Shown: positions 48,342 through 59,489 of the stretch, one piece after another
Layout of the letters: each line of letters begins with the position of its first letter
Position numbering within the stretch: the stretch's first letter is position 1
NCBI GenBank assembly: GCA_036346355.1
Contig: CM070570.1
Coordinates: 50,049,592-50,113,591, forward strand
DNA length: 64,000 nucleotides
From: Rhipidocladum racemiflorum
Taxonomy: Eukaryota > Streptophyta > Magnoliopsida > Poales > Poaceae
Reading direction: 5' to 3'
Notes under the pieces: model-generated
What the model saw: only the letters and a program-made list of their open reading frames with translations
The model's database searches: none
What the model was told of the DNA's origin: nothing
Program-made: the position numbers and the translations under genes

Positions 48342-51300
48342 TGTCGGGACCCCGAATTTGCAAATCCGGACCCTCTGTGTATTCAGCACTAGTCCAGGAA
48401 CGCGCTAGTGCACACAGTCTTAACATTGGTAAATATCACAATCATACCACTCGATACCAATAAAGTACTTTATTTAAATAACCAAGCCCAGTTACTCGAC
48501 CTTATGGCCAAGTTACAAATATATGCCTCGTAAGGCAAAACTTATTAAAAGAGAGATAATAGCAGCGGAAAAATCAAATAACTTCGTGGCGCCATCCAGT
48601 ATACCACAGGAAACTGACTGGTCTCGCTTCCCTAAGTAGACGGATCCTCAAGTAGTTCCTCCTCCACAGCTGCCGTAGTCCCCTCTTCAACAGAAGTTGT
48701 GTTGAGTCAAGTGTGAGTACTTGGTACTCAAAGCAAGTCATGCATGAATGCAAGCTAATATACTATATGCATGGCTTGGTACAAAGGAATAGCTCAAGGT
48801 ATATTTGCGAAGAAACTTGACATTTGAAAAGTAATATAAGTAGATTCGAAAGCAGTAGAAATAAGTAAAGCATAAATAACTTTTTAAGAAGTTTGGTAAA
48901 CATGTTCCCCATCCTAAACCACCCTTCCATCATCTTCATTATTAAACCACCCCAACCTTTCAAACCACAGTTATTTTGAGAAAATCTAACCCTTGACTGT
49001 AATTCCCGAGCAATGTCCAATCACAGTGGACTCGGCTATTCGAATAGATTCTAAACTCTGCAGAGGTTATGCACTTTACCCACAAGATACAGTCAAACAC
49101 CACAAAGGCGAGTTCAGTAACAAAGCCTTTGGAAGCCTCAAACAACACAGGTGGTCCTCTCCGGTTCGTGCTCTACACCATCCCTTCCCTTAGCCAAGGC
49201 GAAGTATGGGACCAACACACCGTTAGATGGGTATCTGGCCACAGCCACGATCGCTCCCCGCATACAATCACACAAGCGGTGTAATTGACACCACTGAGGC
49301 TCCACAAGTGAGTCCTTAGCGACTTAGTCAACTAGGGCCGTCCCATTCCAGCCATGTGGTTGCAAGTATGACCCAGTTCAAAGGCTTGCAAGGTTAAGTC
49401 CTTAGAGTGACCAGGGCAAGACTACCCGAAGAACCAAATCAACATCCCGGTGCCACAGGCCCACCTGATTACTCTTGCCACATGCCTGGCCGAAATCGTT
49501 TATCAAACCCCAGTTGATTACCATGCACCACGTGCCATCAATATCACATGATACCTTTCCAAAACAGGTTCAATATATCATTAGGTCAATATTAACATTT
49601 GATTGTCCAAAATCATGTCATGAGCACGTAGCAGGTCTAAGCAGTGTACTACAACGGTCTAAACCCATGTTGGCGATTTAATAATGTCCAACTAGTAATC
49701 CACAACTAGGGTGACAAGGGTCATGGCACATACTTAAATAATCAAGGTGTCATCTGACAAATTGGTACTTATCTAACCCCCATGTTTAAACCAAGTATCT
49801 TTCTAATTGAACTAGCATGCAATAGTTTAAATCAAAATAGATTTCGAAATAGGATCAACATGGTCAAAGCACAACTTGCCTTCAAAAAGTACTTGCTCTT
49901 GGTCTTGAGTTGGATCCTGAGTCAACACTTCTCCTTGAATCCTTAGGCACTTCAGCGTCTACTCGTAAAGCGTGCAAATAGCAAAACACAAATAAACAAT
50001 AGGCAAAAACATCCCAAAACTCCAAATAAAATCCATAAACAGAGAGAACATAATTTTCTGGATTTTTAGAAACTGGAATCGTCAAATTTGGAGTTAAGAC
50101 GCAAAAGTTATGATTATTTAAAGTTTAAATAATCAATTAAATAATTTTACGGAGAAAAACTTTAGTCCAAAAATTAAATAAAATTCTTATTTAGGTAGAT
50201 CTCAATTTAATACAAATTTAGAAATTTGAATCACTCAAATCGGAGTTGAAACGCAAAAGTTATAAGCGTTTGAAGTTTTGAAATTCAAATCAATTATTAA
50301 ACCGATTTATTAAATCATTTTCTTTTTCGGAAATTAATTATGGCGTCAGCATGGACACGTGGCAGCCTCTGATTGGTTGGCTGACGTCAGCCGGTCCATG
50401 GACTCGGTCCACGCTCGGCTCGGGTCTACCGTGGACTCGGTCCACGACTCTACGTGTCGCTGACATGTGGGCCCACTCGGGTGACGTCACTGCTGACGTC
50501 AGCGGGGCTCAGCCCACGCAGTGGCGGCGGTGGGACCCACCGATGGCGTCATGGATGGCGTCCACGTGCGATCGGCCCGACACGCGGGCCCCGCGTGTCG
50601 ATGGCCACGACGCCGCCAGCGTCTGGCCGACGCCGCGTCGGTCCAACTTCCCGACACGTGGCGCAATCACGGCGTTGGTTTGAAAATCAGCGGCGCGGAT
50701 TAGATCCAGGGGTTAACACGTTGAAACTACTCGTTGATCGTGGGCGTTCGATTTAGATCGGGCGGTCGGATCTAATCTGTAATAACACTACTACGGCGCG
50801 TGGCAATTGTGAACCCGTTGGATCTTGATCCAGCGGTCGAGATCAATCGGGTTGGGGACACGTGAACTCACCTCAACCGTCCGTCTGGATCGGCGGTTCA
50901 CCGAAGCTCGCGAAAGTCCGGCGATGGCGCGGCGAGGCTTGGGCACCGAGGCGAACGACGGCGAACCCGACGGCGGCGTTTGGGTTGCTCGGCGAGATGA
51001 ATCCTTCCTTGGTGCGTCTCGTCACGGTGGTTCCGGATCTGGGCTCCTTCGGCGGAAGGCAGCGGACGGCGGCGGAATCGGCGTTCAACGGCTGCGCCGC
51101 AGGGCTCCAACTCCGGCGAGCACGCACGGGCAACCGGCGACGGCTCGGCGAGATGGCTCGAGAGGCAGTGCGCAAAGATGAGGGCAACCTCGGGGGCGTC
51201 TCACGCTTTAAATAGCCTCGGCGTTCGTGCGAGACGGAGACCTAATTCTACGGCGGCGGCGTGAGTCCGGCCGAACTTCGGCGGAGGCAGCGACGCTTCG

Positions 51301-51826
51301 GCCGTCCACGTGGCACGATCAACGGCCCGCGATCACGCGGCGCGATCGGATCCGGGCGGATACGGCTCGAGCCGTGCAGGCGGATCTCAGCCGTTGGATC
51401 TTGATCCGACGGTTGGGATTCATTAGGGTTGGGAGCTGGTTTGATCGAGTCAACTGGCTCGGGTCGGACTCGAGTCCGACTTCGAGTTCGACTTCGATCG
51501 GATGAAACGATACTTGACCCGAGTTGAATTTCCAGCGATTTAATATTTAAAATAATTCCCAGTAATTCATTTAATTCATTAAAAATAGCAAAAGACTCAG
51601 AAAAATTCCAGAAAAATTTTGGAAAATACTCTGGGTCATTTTGGACTCAAATAAAATATTTCCAACAAAATTTTATTTGCAAAATTAAATTCTTTAATTA
51701 TTTCAAAATGAAATAAATTCAAATAAATTCCAAATAAATCCAAATAAATTCCAGAAAATTCCAAAAATTCACCAAAGTGCCAAATCACACATGAATTTAA
51801 GAAAAGCAAAATTTTGGGGTGTTACA
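48342..51826 (-). repeat. 5' LTR of element B, 3,485 bp
   Basis: It is nearly identical to 39136-42631 over long stretches but differs in clustered small indels in GC-rich parts (for example 50400-51400). One such change leaves its exon-like block (49880-49958) at 79 nt instead of 81. The palindrome CTATTCGAATAG is at 49036-49047. Confidence 0.95.
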
Positions 51827-51831
51827 TGGAG

Positions 51832-54027
51832 TTCCTCGGACATGTAATGACCGCAGAAGGAGTCGCCGTTGACTCGAGCAAGGTAGAAGCTGTGTTACAT
51901 TGGGAGCAGCCGAAGACCGTGACCCAGATTCGGAGTTTCCTAGGAATGGCAGGGTACTACCGCCGTTTCATTGAAGGCTTTTCGACAATTGCGAAACCTC
52001 TCACGCAATTGCTGAAAAAGGAGAAGAAGTTTGCATGGACGCCGGAGTGCGAGAAAGGTTTTCAAGAACTGAAGAGACGATTAACATCAACACCGGTGTT
52101 GGTTCTACCGGATGTTAATCAAAGCTTTGATATTTATTGTGACGCATCGCGCCAAGGACTTGGATGTGTCTTGTCTGAGAATGGAAAGGTAAATCGCTTA
52201 TGCATCAAGACAATTGAGGCCGCATGAGGAGAATTATCCAACGCATGACCTGGAGTTAGCTGCCGTAGTGCATGCTTTGAAGTTGTGGCGTCACTATTTG
52301 ATTGGAAACAGATGTGAAGTGTATACGGATCATAAGAGTCTTAAGTACATTTTCACCCAATCAGACCTTAACATGAGGCAGAGGAGATGGTTAGAGTTGA
52401 TCAAGGATTATAATGTTGGGATCCATTACCATCCCGGGAAGGCCAACATGGTGGCCGATGCTTTGAGTCGGAAAAGCCATACTGTGAACATGTTGGTAGC
52501 CATGAATCAGGACGAGCTATGCAAGGACTTCAAAAGAATGCAGATTGAAGTGGTTCCAGAAGGATTCTTGGCCGCATTAGAAGTGAAGCCTACTCTAGAG
52601 GATCAGATCCGAGAAGGACAGAAGAATGATGACAAGATCTGCAGGATTAAGTCCAAGATGGATGAAGGCAAGGCAAAAGACTTCAAGCTGGATGAGCTAG
52701 GCACGATGTGGATGGAGAATCGAATTTGTGTGCCGAACAAGAAGGAGCTGAAGCAGCTGATCCTAGAAGAAGTCCATGACTCCAAGTATTCAATTCACCC
52801 TGGAAGCGCCAAGATATATCAGGATTTGAAGGAAAGATTCTGGTGGCCGAGCATGAAGCGTGAAGTTGCCGAGCATGTCGCTCTGTGCGACATATGTCAG
52901 AGAGTCAAGGCAATGCATCAGAGACCTGCAGGGTTGCTGCAGCCGTTGAAGATACCTGAGTGGAAATGGGAGGAAATCGGAATGGACTTCATTACCGGTT
53001 TACCCAAGACTCAAGGAGGTTATGACTCCATATGGGTTATAGTAGACCGCTTGACTAAGGTAGCTCACTTTATCCCCGTAAAGACCACTTACTCGGGAGA
53101 TAAGTTGGCAGAATTGTATATGACCAGGATCGTCTATTTGCACGGAGTACCGAAGAAGATTGTATCGGACAGAGGTACCCAGTTTACCTCAAGATTCTGG
53201 AATAAGCTGCATGAAGCCATGGGAACCCGTTTGAATTTCAGTACAGCTTATCATCCGCAGACGGATGGACAGACCGAAAGAGTTAATCATATATTGGAGG
53301 ATATGTTAAGAGCGTGTGCATTGGCTTATGCTACCTCTTGGGATAAAAGTCTGCCGTATGCTGAGTTCAGCTACAATAACAGTTATCAAGCAAGTTTGCA
53401 AATGTCACCTTTTGAGGCACTATACGGTCGACCTTGTCGAACACCGTTAAACTGGAATGAGACAGGTGAACGCCGTGTCTTTGGACCGGACATACTTCAA
53501 GAAGCCGAAGAGCAGATTGCCATGATCCGAGAAAGGCCGAAGATAGCACAGTCAAGGCAGGAAGAGCTACGCCGATAATCGTCGCCGAGACCTAAGCTTT
53601 GAGCCGAAGATTTCGTGTATCTCGAGTTCGCCACTCAAGGGAGTTAAGAGATTCCATGCCAAAGGAAAACTCGCGGCGAGATATGTTGGACCATTTAAGG
53701 TTCGATCGCGAGAGGGAAGTTGCTTATCGGTTGGAGTTACCGCGATCGTTGGCGAGGAGTACATGATGTTTTCCACGTGTCCCGGTGAAGAAGTGTCTTC
53801 GAGTGCCAGATGAGCAGACACCGCTAGAGTCAATTGAGCTACAAGAAGATCTGACTTACAGGGAGCACCCCGTCAAGATTTTGGACACCATGAATCGAGA
53901 AACGAGAAACAAGTCAACCCGTTTCTGCAGAGTTCAATGGAGCAACCATGCGGAGAGTGAAGCAACTTGGGAGCGCGAGGAGGATTTGAAGAAAGAGTTT
54001 CCGAACCTATTCTTTAGTAAGCCCTGA
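51832..54027 (+). pseudogene. Element A RT end, RNase H, integrase and chromodomain
   Basis: The frame continues exactly where element B interrupted it: FLGHVMTAEGVAVDSSKVEA, then RNase H YCDASRQGLGCVLSENGKV. Near 52190 one extra base (GTAAATCGC against GTCGCCGC in B) shifts the frame. The next frame (52214-53578) carries TDHKSLKYIFTQ, the integrase zinc finger (HPGSAKIYQDL...CDICQRVK), and the catalytic core D,D,E region in GMDFITGLPKTQGG, IVSDRGTQFTS and YHPQTDGQTERVNHILEDML. A second disruption at about 53570-53780 breaks the GPY/F-like segment. The chromodomain (53785-54027) ends SEATWEREEDLKKEFPNLF. This domain probably directs integration to chromatin marks, as in other chromoviruses. 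Confidence 0.93.
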
Positions 54028-54048
54028 ATCTCGGGGATGAGATTCTGT

Positions 54049-54062
54049 TAAGGGGGGAGGTT
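54049..54062 (+). promoter_or_regulatory. Polypurine tract of element A
   Basis: TAAGGGGGGAGGTT lies directly before the TGTAACACC start of the 3' LTR. Confidence 0.9.
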
Positions 54063-57000
54063 TGTAACACCCCAAATTTTTTGCTTTTCTTGAATTCAAG
54101 TGAGATTTGGCACTTTGGTGAATTTTTGGAATTTATTTGGAATTTATTTGAATTTATTCCCTTTTGAAATAATTAAAGAATTTAACTTTGCAAATAAAAT
54201 TTTGTTGGAAATATTTTATTTGAGTCCAAAATGCCCCAAAATATTTTCCAGATTTTTTCTGAGTGTTTTGCTATTTTTAATGGATTAAATGAATATCTGA
54301 GAATTAATTTGAATATTTAATCGCTGGAAAATGCGAGTGGGTTTATCTTTGTTCATCAGGCCGGACCGAGTCCAAGTCGGACTCGAGTCAGGCGAGCCAG
54401 TAGTTAAATTCGAACCCGCTCGGCCGAACCCTAACCCACGCGACCGTTGGATCTTGATTCAACAGCCACGAGTGAGCCACGTCACCCGAACCCGAGCCCG
54501 ACCGAGCGGCCGGTCGCCGAGAGCGAACCGAGCCAAACCCTGCATGCGTTGGATCTTGATCCAACGGCTCACGATGAGCCACGTCACCCAATCCGAATCC
54601 ACCGGATTCCGCCGCCTGTAACGCCGAGGCCCTATTTAATGCCGCCGGCCGTGTCGTGTTGCCGACTTCGTGCGCACTGTAGCCCCTAACCCGCCGAGCT
54701 CAGCGGCCGTGGTTGCGCTGTCCTTCGCCGTAGTTGGCTTAGCGCTCCGCCGCGGTTAATCGCAGATTCCGCCGCCGTCCGCCGTCCTCCGCCGCCGTTG
54801 AGCCCAGATCCGGAACCGCGAGGTCAAGCCGCGTCGGTGAGTACCACTCACTTCGCCAGAGAAGCCCCGCACCCTGTCTCCGGTGACCTTGCTCCGTCGC
54901 GCACCACCGCCGTCGATCGAACTCCCTCCACCGTCCGATCCAGATCCAAGGGCCCAATTGCGCCACGTCACACCCCGGTGAGATCCACGTGCTAACCTCT
55001 AGATCTATTTCCAACCGTTGGATTTAGATCCAACGGCGTAGATCGCGCCACGTAGCTAGAACCGCACCGCACTGGATCCAATCTCAGCCGTTAGATCTAG
55101 ATCGAACGGCTAGGGTTAGCCCGCGTTGTAATCCTTAGATTGGATCTTGACCGTCCGATCAAGATCGAACGGTCCAGATCAGCCGAGTAGTTTCTTAATG
55201 CGTGAACCCAGATCCAATCTGGGCCGTTGGTTTTCAAATCAACGGCCGAGATCTAGCCACGTGGCCGGGAGGCCAAGTCGCCGATCGGTAGCGATCGTGT
55301 GATCGGCGCCCGTAGCGTGGAGTGCGTGTCTCTGACACGCGGGGCCCGCGTGTCAGAGGGCCCACGCGTCAGCCGCGCCCACGCAGGCGTGAACTCGAGC
55401 CACTGACAGGGAGGGCCCGCCTGTCAGCAACACGCTACGCGTGCGTGGACCGGGTCCATGCACCGGAGCCGACGTGGCCGCTCCAGAGAGCGCCACGTGG
55501 CATGATGACGTCATGCTGACGTCATCGTGAGGTTCGGCTGGTGCTAACGTCTGCAGGGCTGACGTGGACCAATCAGGAGCTAACACGTGTCGTGCTGACG
55601 CAATAATTAATTTCCGAAAAAGAAAATGATTTATTAATTCGAATTATTGATTTCAAATATGATTTCAAACTTCAAACGCTTATAACTTTTGCCTTTCAAC
55701 TCCGATTTGAGTGATTCAAATTTCTAAATTTTCATAAAAATGAGACCTACTCAAATATGAATTTTAATTAATTTTTTATTATGAATATTTCTCTGTTTGT
55801 AATTAATTAATGTTTTCTTTAAACTTTAAACGGTTATAACTTTTACATTTAAACTCCGAATTTGACGATTCCAATTTTTAAAAATTCATAAAATTATGCT
55901 CTCTCTGTTTGTGAACCTTATTTGGATGTTTGGACACTTTTTGTGTACTGTTTATTTATTTATTGCTATTTGCACGCTTTACGAGTAGACGTTGAAGTGC
56001 CAGAAGGCTTCGAAGGTGAAGTGTTGACCCAGGAGCCAGCTCAGGACCAAGAACAAGTACTCTTTGAAGGCAAGTTATGCTTTGACCATGTTGATCCCAT
56101 TTTGTAACCTATTTTGATTTAGTTTATTGCATGCTAGTTTAAATAGAAAATGCTTTACTTAATTATGGGAAATTAGATAAATGCCAAATTGCTGTATGAC
56201 ACCTTGATTAATTAAATATGTGCCATGACCCCTTGTCACCCTAGTTGTGAATTATTAGTTGTACATTATTAAATTGCCAACATGGGTAGTTAGACCGATG
56301 TAATATGCTTAGCCTTGCCACGTGAAATGCTTTGGACAATCAAATGCTAACGTTGACTTAATGAGGTATTGAATCTATTTTGAAAGAAGTGTCATGTGTC
56401 GTGATTGTCGATGGCACATGGTGCATGGTAATCAACTGGGGTTTGATAAATAGTTTTCGACCAGGGTATGTGGCAAGAATGATCAGGTGGGCCAGCTGTG
56501 TCACCGGGAGCGTTGGTTTGGTTCTTCGGGTAGTCTTGCCCTGGTCACCCTAAGGACTTAACCTTGCAAGCCTTTGAACTGAGTCAAGCGTGCAACCACA
56601 TGTCTGTAATGGGACGGACCTAGTTGATTAAGTTGCTAATAGCGTACCTGTGGGACCTCTAGGTGTCAACTATACCTATTGTGTAGTTGTACGGGGGAGC
56701 GTACCGGGGCTGCGGCCAGGTACCCATCTAATGGTGGATTGGCCTAAACTTCGCCTTCGCTAAGGGAAGGGTTAGTGTGCAAACACCGGAGAGGACCACT
56801 TGTGTTGTTAGAAGTTTCCGAAAGACTTTGTTACGGACACTCGCCTTTGTGGTGTTTGGCTGTATCTTGTGGGTAAAGTGCATAACCTCTGCAGAGTGTA
56901 AAATCTATTCGAATAGCCGTGTCCGCGGTATTGGACATCGCTCGGGAATTACAGTCAAGGGTTAGACTTTCTTGAAAATGATTTGAACTTGAAAGGTTGG

Positions 57001-57599
57001 GTTTGGTTTAATAATGATGTTGATGGAAATGTGGATTAGGATTTGGATAGATGTTTATTAAACTCCTGGAAAAGTTATTGATCTTATACTGTTTCTACTG
57101 CTTTCGAATCTATTATGATACTTGTCAAATTCTGTTTATGCAATTATACCTTGAGCTACTCCTTTGTATCAAGCTATGCATGTAGTATATTAGCTTGCAT
57201 TCTGTGCATGACTTGCTGAGTACCAAGTACTCACCCTTGCCGCAATACAACACCAGTTGAAGAGGAGTCTATGCCAGCTTTGGAGGAGGAGCTCCCAGAG
57301 GAACCGTCTAACTAGGAAGCGAGCGATCGGTTGCACGTGGTATCTTTGGATGGCGCCACGAAGTTATCTTACTTTTTCCATGCTATTATTTCTCTTTATT
57401 AAGTTTAAGCCTGTAATCGTATATTTGTAACTTGACCATTAAGGTCAAGCAACCAGTTTGATTATCTAATTAAAGTACTTTATTATTTCGTTGAGTATGA
57501 TTGTGATATTTACCAATGTTGAGACTGTGTGCACTATCGCGTTCCTGGACTATTGTTGAATACACAGAGGGTCCGGATTTGCAGATTCAGGTCCCGACA
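54063..57599 (+). repeat. 3' LTR of element A, 3,537 bp
   Basis: It matches 32460-35921 end to end. Long identical tracts suggest a fairly recent insertion. Differences cluster at 54370-54680 and 57310-57420. Palindromes lie at 56887-56916, the hairpin at 57218-57232, and the exon-like blocks at 55989-56069 and 57257-57315. Confidence 0.94.
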
Positions 57600-57868
57600 G
57601 AGGTGGTATCAGAGCTTGTGTCTAAAACCTTTCGGACTGGTTTGGTTGTTTGCCATTTTCGGTCAAGGTGTTCTTTATGTTGTGTTTAAGAGTTTCCATA
57701 AAACTCGTAGAAATTGGTACCAATATTTGGTTTTGGCTAATTTGCTTATTTTGTGTTGTGAGTATGGATTTACACCCAAAAGTTTTTGAGTGGATCACGC
57801 TCCTTCGCGTTCACACTGAGTTATCCTTGGAATAAATTTGAAAGGAAACAGATGGACATAGAGGGTTG
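57600..57868 (+). mobile_element. Primer-site-like sequence and leader right of element A
   Basis: GAGG then TGGTATCAGAGC follows the 3' LTR directly, as if this LTR were also a 5' LTR. The next bases (TTGTGTCTAAAACC) do not match the leader of A. They contain GTGTC, the same five bases that precede the 5' LTR of A. The rest is T-rich, non-coding leader-like DNA, perhaps the continuation of element C. Confidence 0.5.
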
Positions 57869-59489
57869 TGTTGGAAAACTGAAAGACCGAGATGGCGATC
57901 AGAGGGGGGTGATTGATCCCAAATAAAAATATCCCCTACTCAACGTACTCCAAACAATCCCGCAAAGAAAACCGATGCTCCTCAAAATCGCGAAACCCGC
58001 AAAAATCGGAACGACTTGACAACTATGTGTATCCCTAGCTTACATGGATGAGAACCATGAATCATGTGAGGGATATTTAAATCACAAATCCTGGTTGTTA
58101 AGTGTCCAAAGCAAAGAGGAATCAATTCAAATACTTCTTTTCTAAAAGAGATCAAGCCAAAACACAAAAGCCTCTTTTAGAAAAGCAAAAGCAGATTTTC
58201 AGGAATTGTCCTCAATTAGAGCAGGTGGATGGTGGACTTCTGTTCCTCCAAAAAATTTAGGATTTTTTCAGCCTGTGAGATGTTGAGTCGTGAAGCACTC
58301 CACCAAAACTCACCACCAAAAGCCTTCTACAAAAATCAGGAAAAATCAAGAACTATGAACAGTCAGGATCTTCAATCAGGAAATTTGGGGCTTAGTTTTC
58401 ACCTCACAGCTCCCAAATGGTGCATCCAGTGGACTCCAAACTTTTTACACAGATGGGTATATCAGTCAAGCACCTGATCCAACAAGAATCAATCAAAAAT
58501 GATTTTTCTATATTTTTATAAAAATCAAAGACTGACTGCTGCGCGAAGAACAAGTTCTGGACATATTTGCAATCTTGATAGAAACTTGATCTCTAGTCTA
58601 TCCTAGGGTGCAAGAAAGATGTAAAACCAAATGAGCACCCTTAATACCTCCTTGATCAACAGCATTTAGAAGGAGAGGAGCAAATCCAAATTGCGAGAAA
58701 GTAAATTGCGAGAATTTACATGCGGGAAAGTAAATGCTGAATTTAAATTGCGTAAAGTAAAGACATAATGTAAATGCGGAATTTAAATTCACAAAAATGT
58801 AAAGAAAATCTTTGTATTTTCTGGTTGGAAGGTTTACAAAGCCTCACTTCATGTGGGCAAAGCTCAAAGGAGCAACTCAAACCTTCAAGTGAGGGAGGAC
58901 ACCCCTCCCCCTCTATTTATACTACTCTAGGGCCACCTACCACCCTTGGATGAGTCCCAAACCCTAGGGCACTCCACCAAGGGCTAGGATTAACCCTCTC
59001 ATTTCAACCCACACATGGGCTTTACATGGGCCACATTGGCCATACATGGGTTTTAGACAAAACCCGGTCAACCCGATGCAACGGGCCTTCATTCGCTGGA
59101 CTTGACCGCTCAGTTTCCTCCTCTTCGAGCCTCCAACCCGAACCGGAAACCTTGACCACCTCAAGTCCATTTCCATGACATCCAAGTGATCCTGGTTTGA
59201 GCCCAACCATCTTGTCGGCATCCTCGACCGCTCTAGACCTCGGTTCTCCCAACCTAGTCCCGGTACTCACCAACGACCATAGCTGCCTCAGGAACCTGTA
59301 CCACAAGGAACAAACCATTCTGCACATACCACAATGCACATACCTTTTTCCTCCTGCATGTTAGTCCATAATTATCATAAATTCAAACTTGCAATAACGA
59401 GTCAAATCAAACTCAAGCCTGAGCACACCTTGCTCAAATAAAGTCAAATACTCATCACAAACATGGATGGACCTCCACATGGTCCTTCA
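57869..59489 (-). mobile_element. 3' LTR of copia element E (Sirevirus-like), 1,621 bp
   Basis: Plus-strand ends are TGTTGGAAAACTGAAAG and GGTCCTTCA, giving TG...CA on the element strand. GATCAGAGGGGGGTGATTG near the left end is shared with copia D. The polypurine tract (TCTCCCCCTTGATG on the plus strand) adjoins 59489. The 5-bp left flank is ggttg; the other end lies outside the window. Confidence 0.88.
58914..58922 (-). promoter_or_regulatory. Putative TATA box of the copia E LTR
   Basis: TATAAATAG on the minus strand, followed by AGGGGGAGGGG. It lies in the middle of the LTR as expected for a copia promoter. Confidence 0.65.

Larger units (their letters stand above)
39136..51826 (-). mobile_element. 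Gypsy element B, full length, 12,691 bp, inserted in element A
   Basis: Target duplication tggag lies at 39131-39135 and 51827-51831. LTRs are 39136-42631 (3') and 48342-51826 (5'). The primer site, ORF0, gag, protease, RT, RNase H, integrase, chromodomain and polypurine tract are all present in order. It belongs to the same family as A but is in the opposite orientation, so LTRs of A and B form very long inverted repeats. All long frames except ORF0 are broken by small indels. Confidence 0.96.
32460..57599 (+). mobile_element. Gypsy element A (chromovirus, Tekay/Del-like), interrupted by element B
   Basis: The order is 5' LTR 32460-35921, primer site, ORF0, gag-pol, polypurine tract and 3' LTR 54063-57599. 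Element B (39136-51826) lies in the RT/RNase H linker. Removing B and one tggag copy leaves a 12.4-kb element. The clade call rests on the long LTRs, the PEDLPGMPP linker before RT and the C-terminal chromodomain. Coding regions are broken by point stops (36276, 38746), frameshifts and a lost gag start. The immediate right flank does not repeat the left flank gtgtc; see the findings. Confidence 0.92.
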
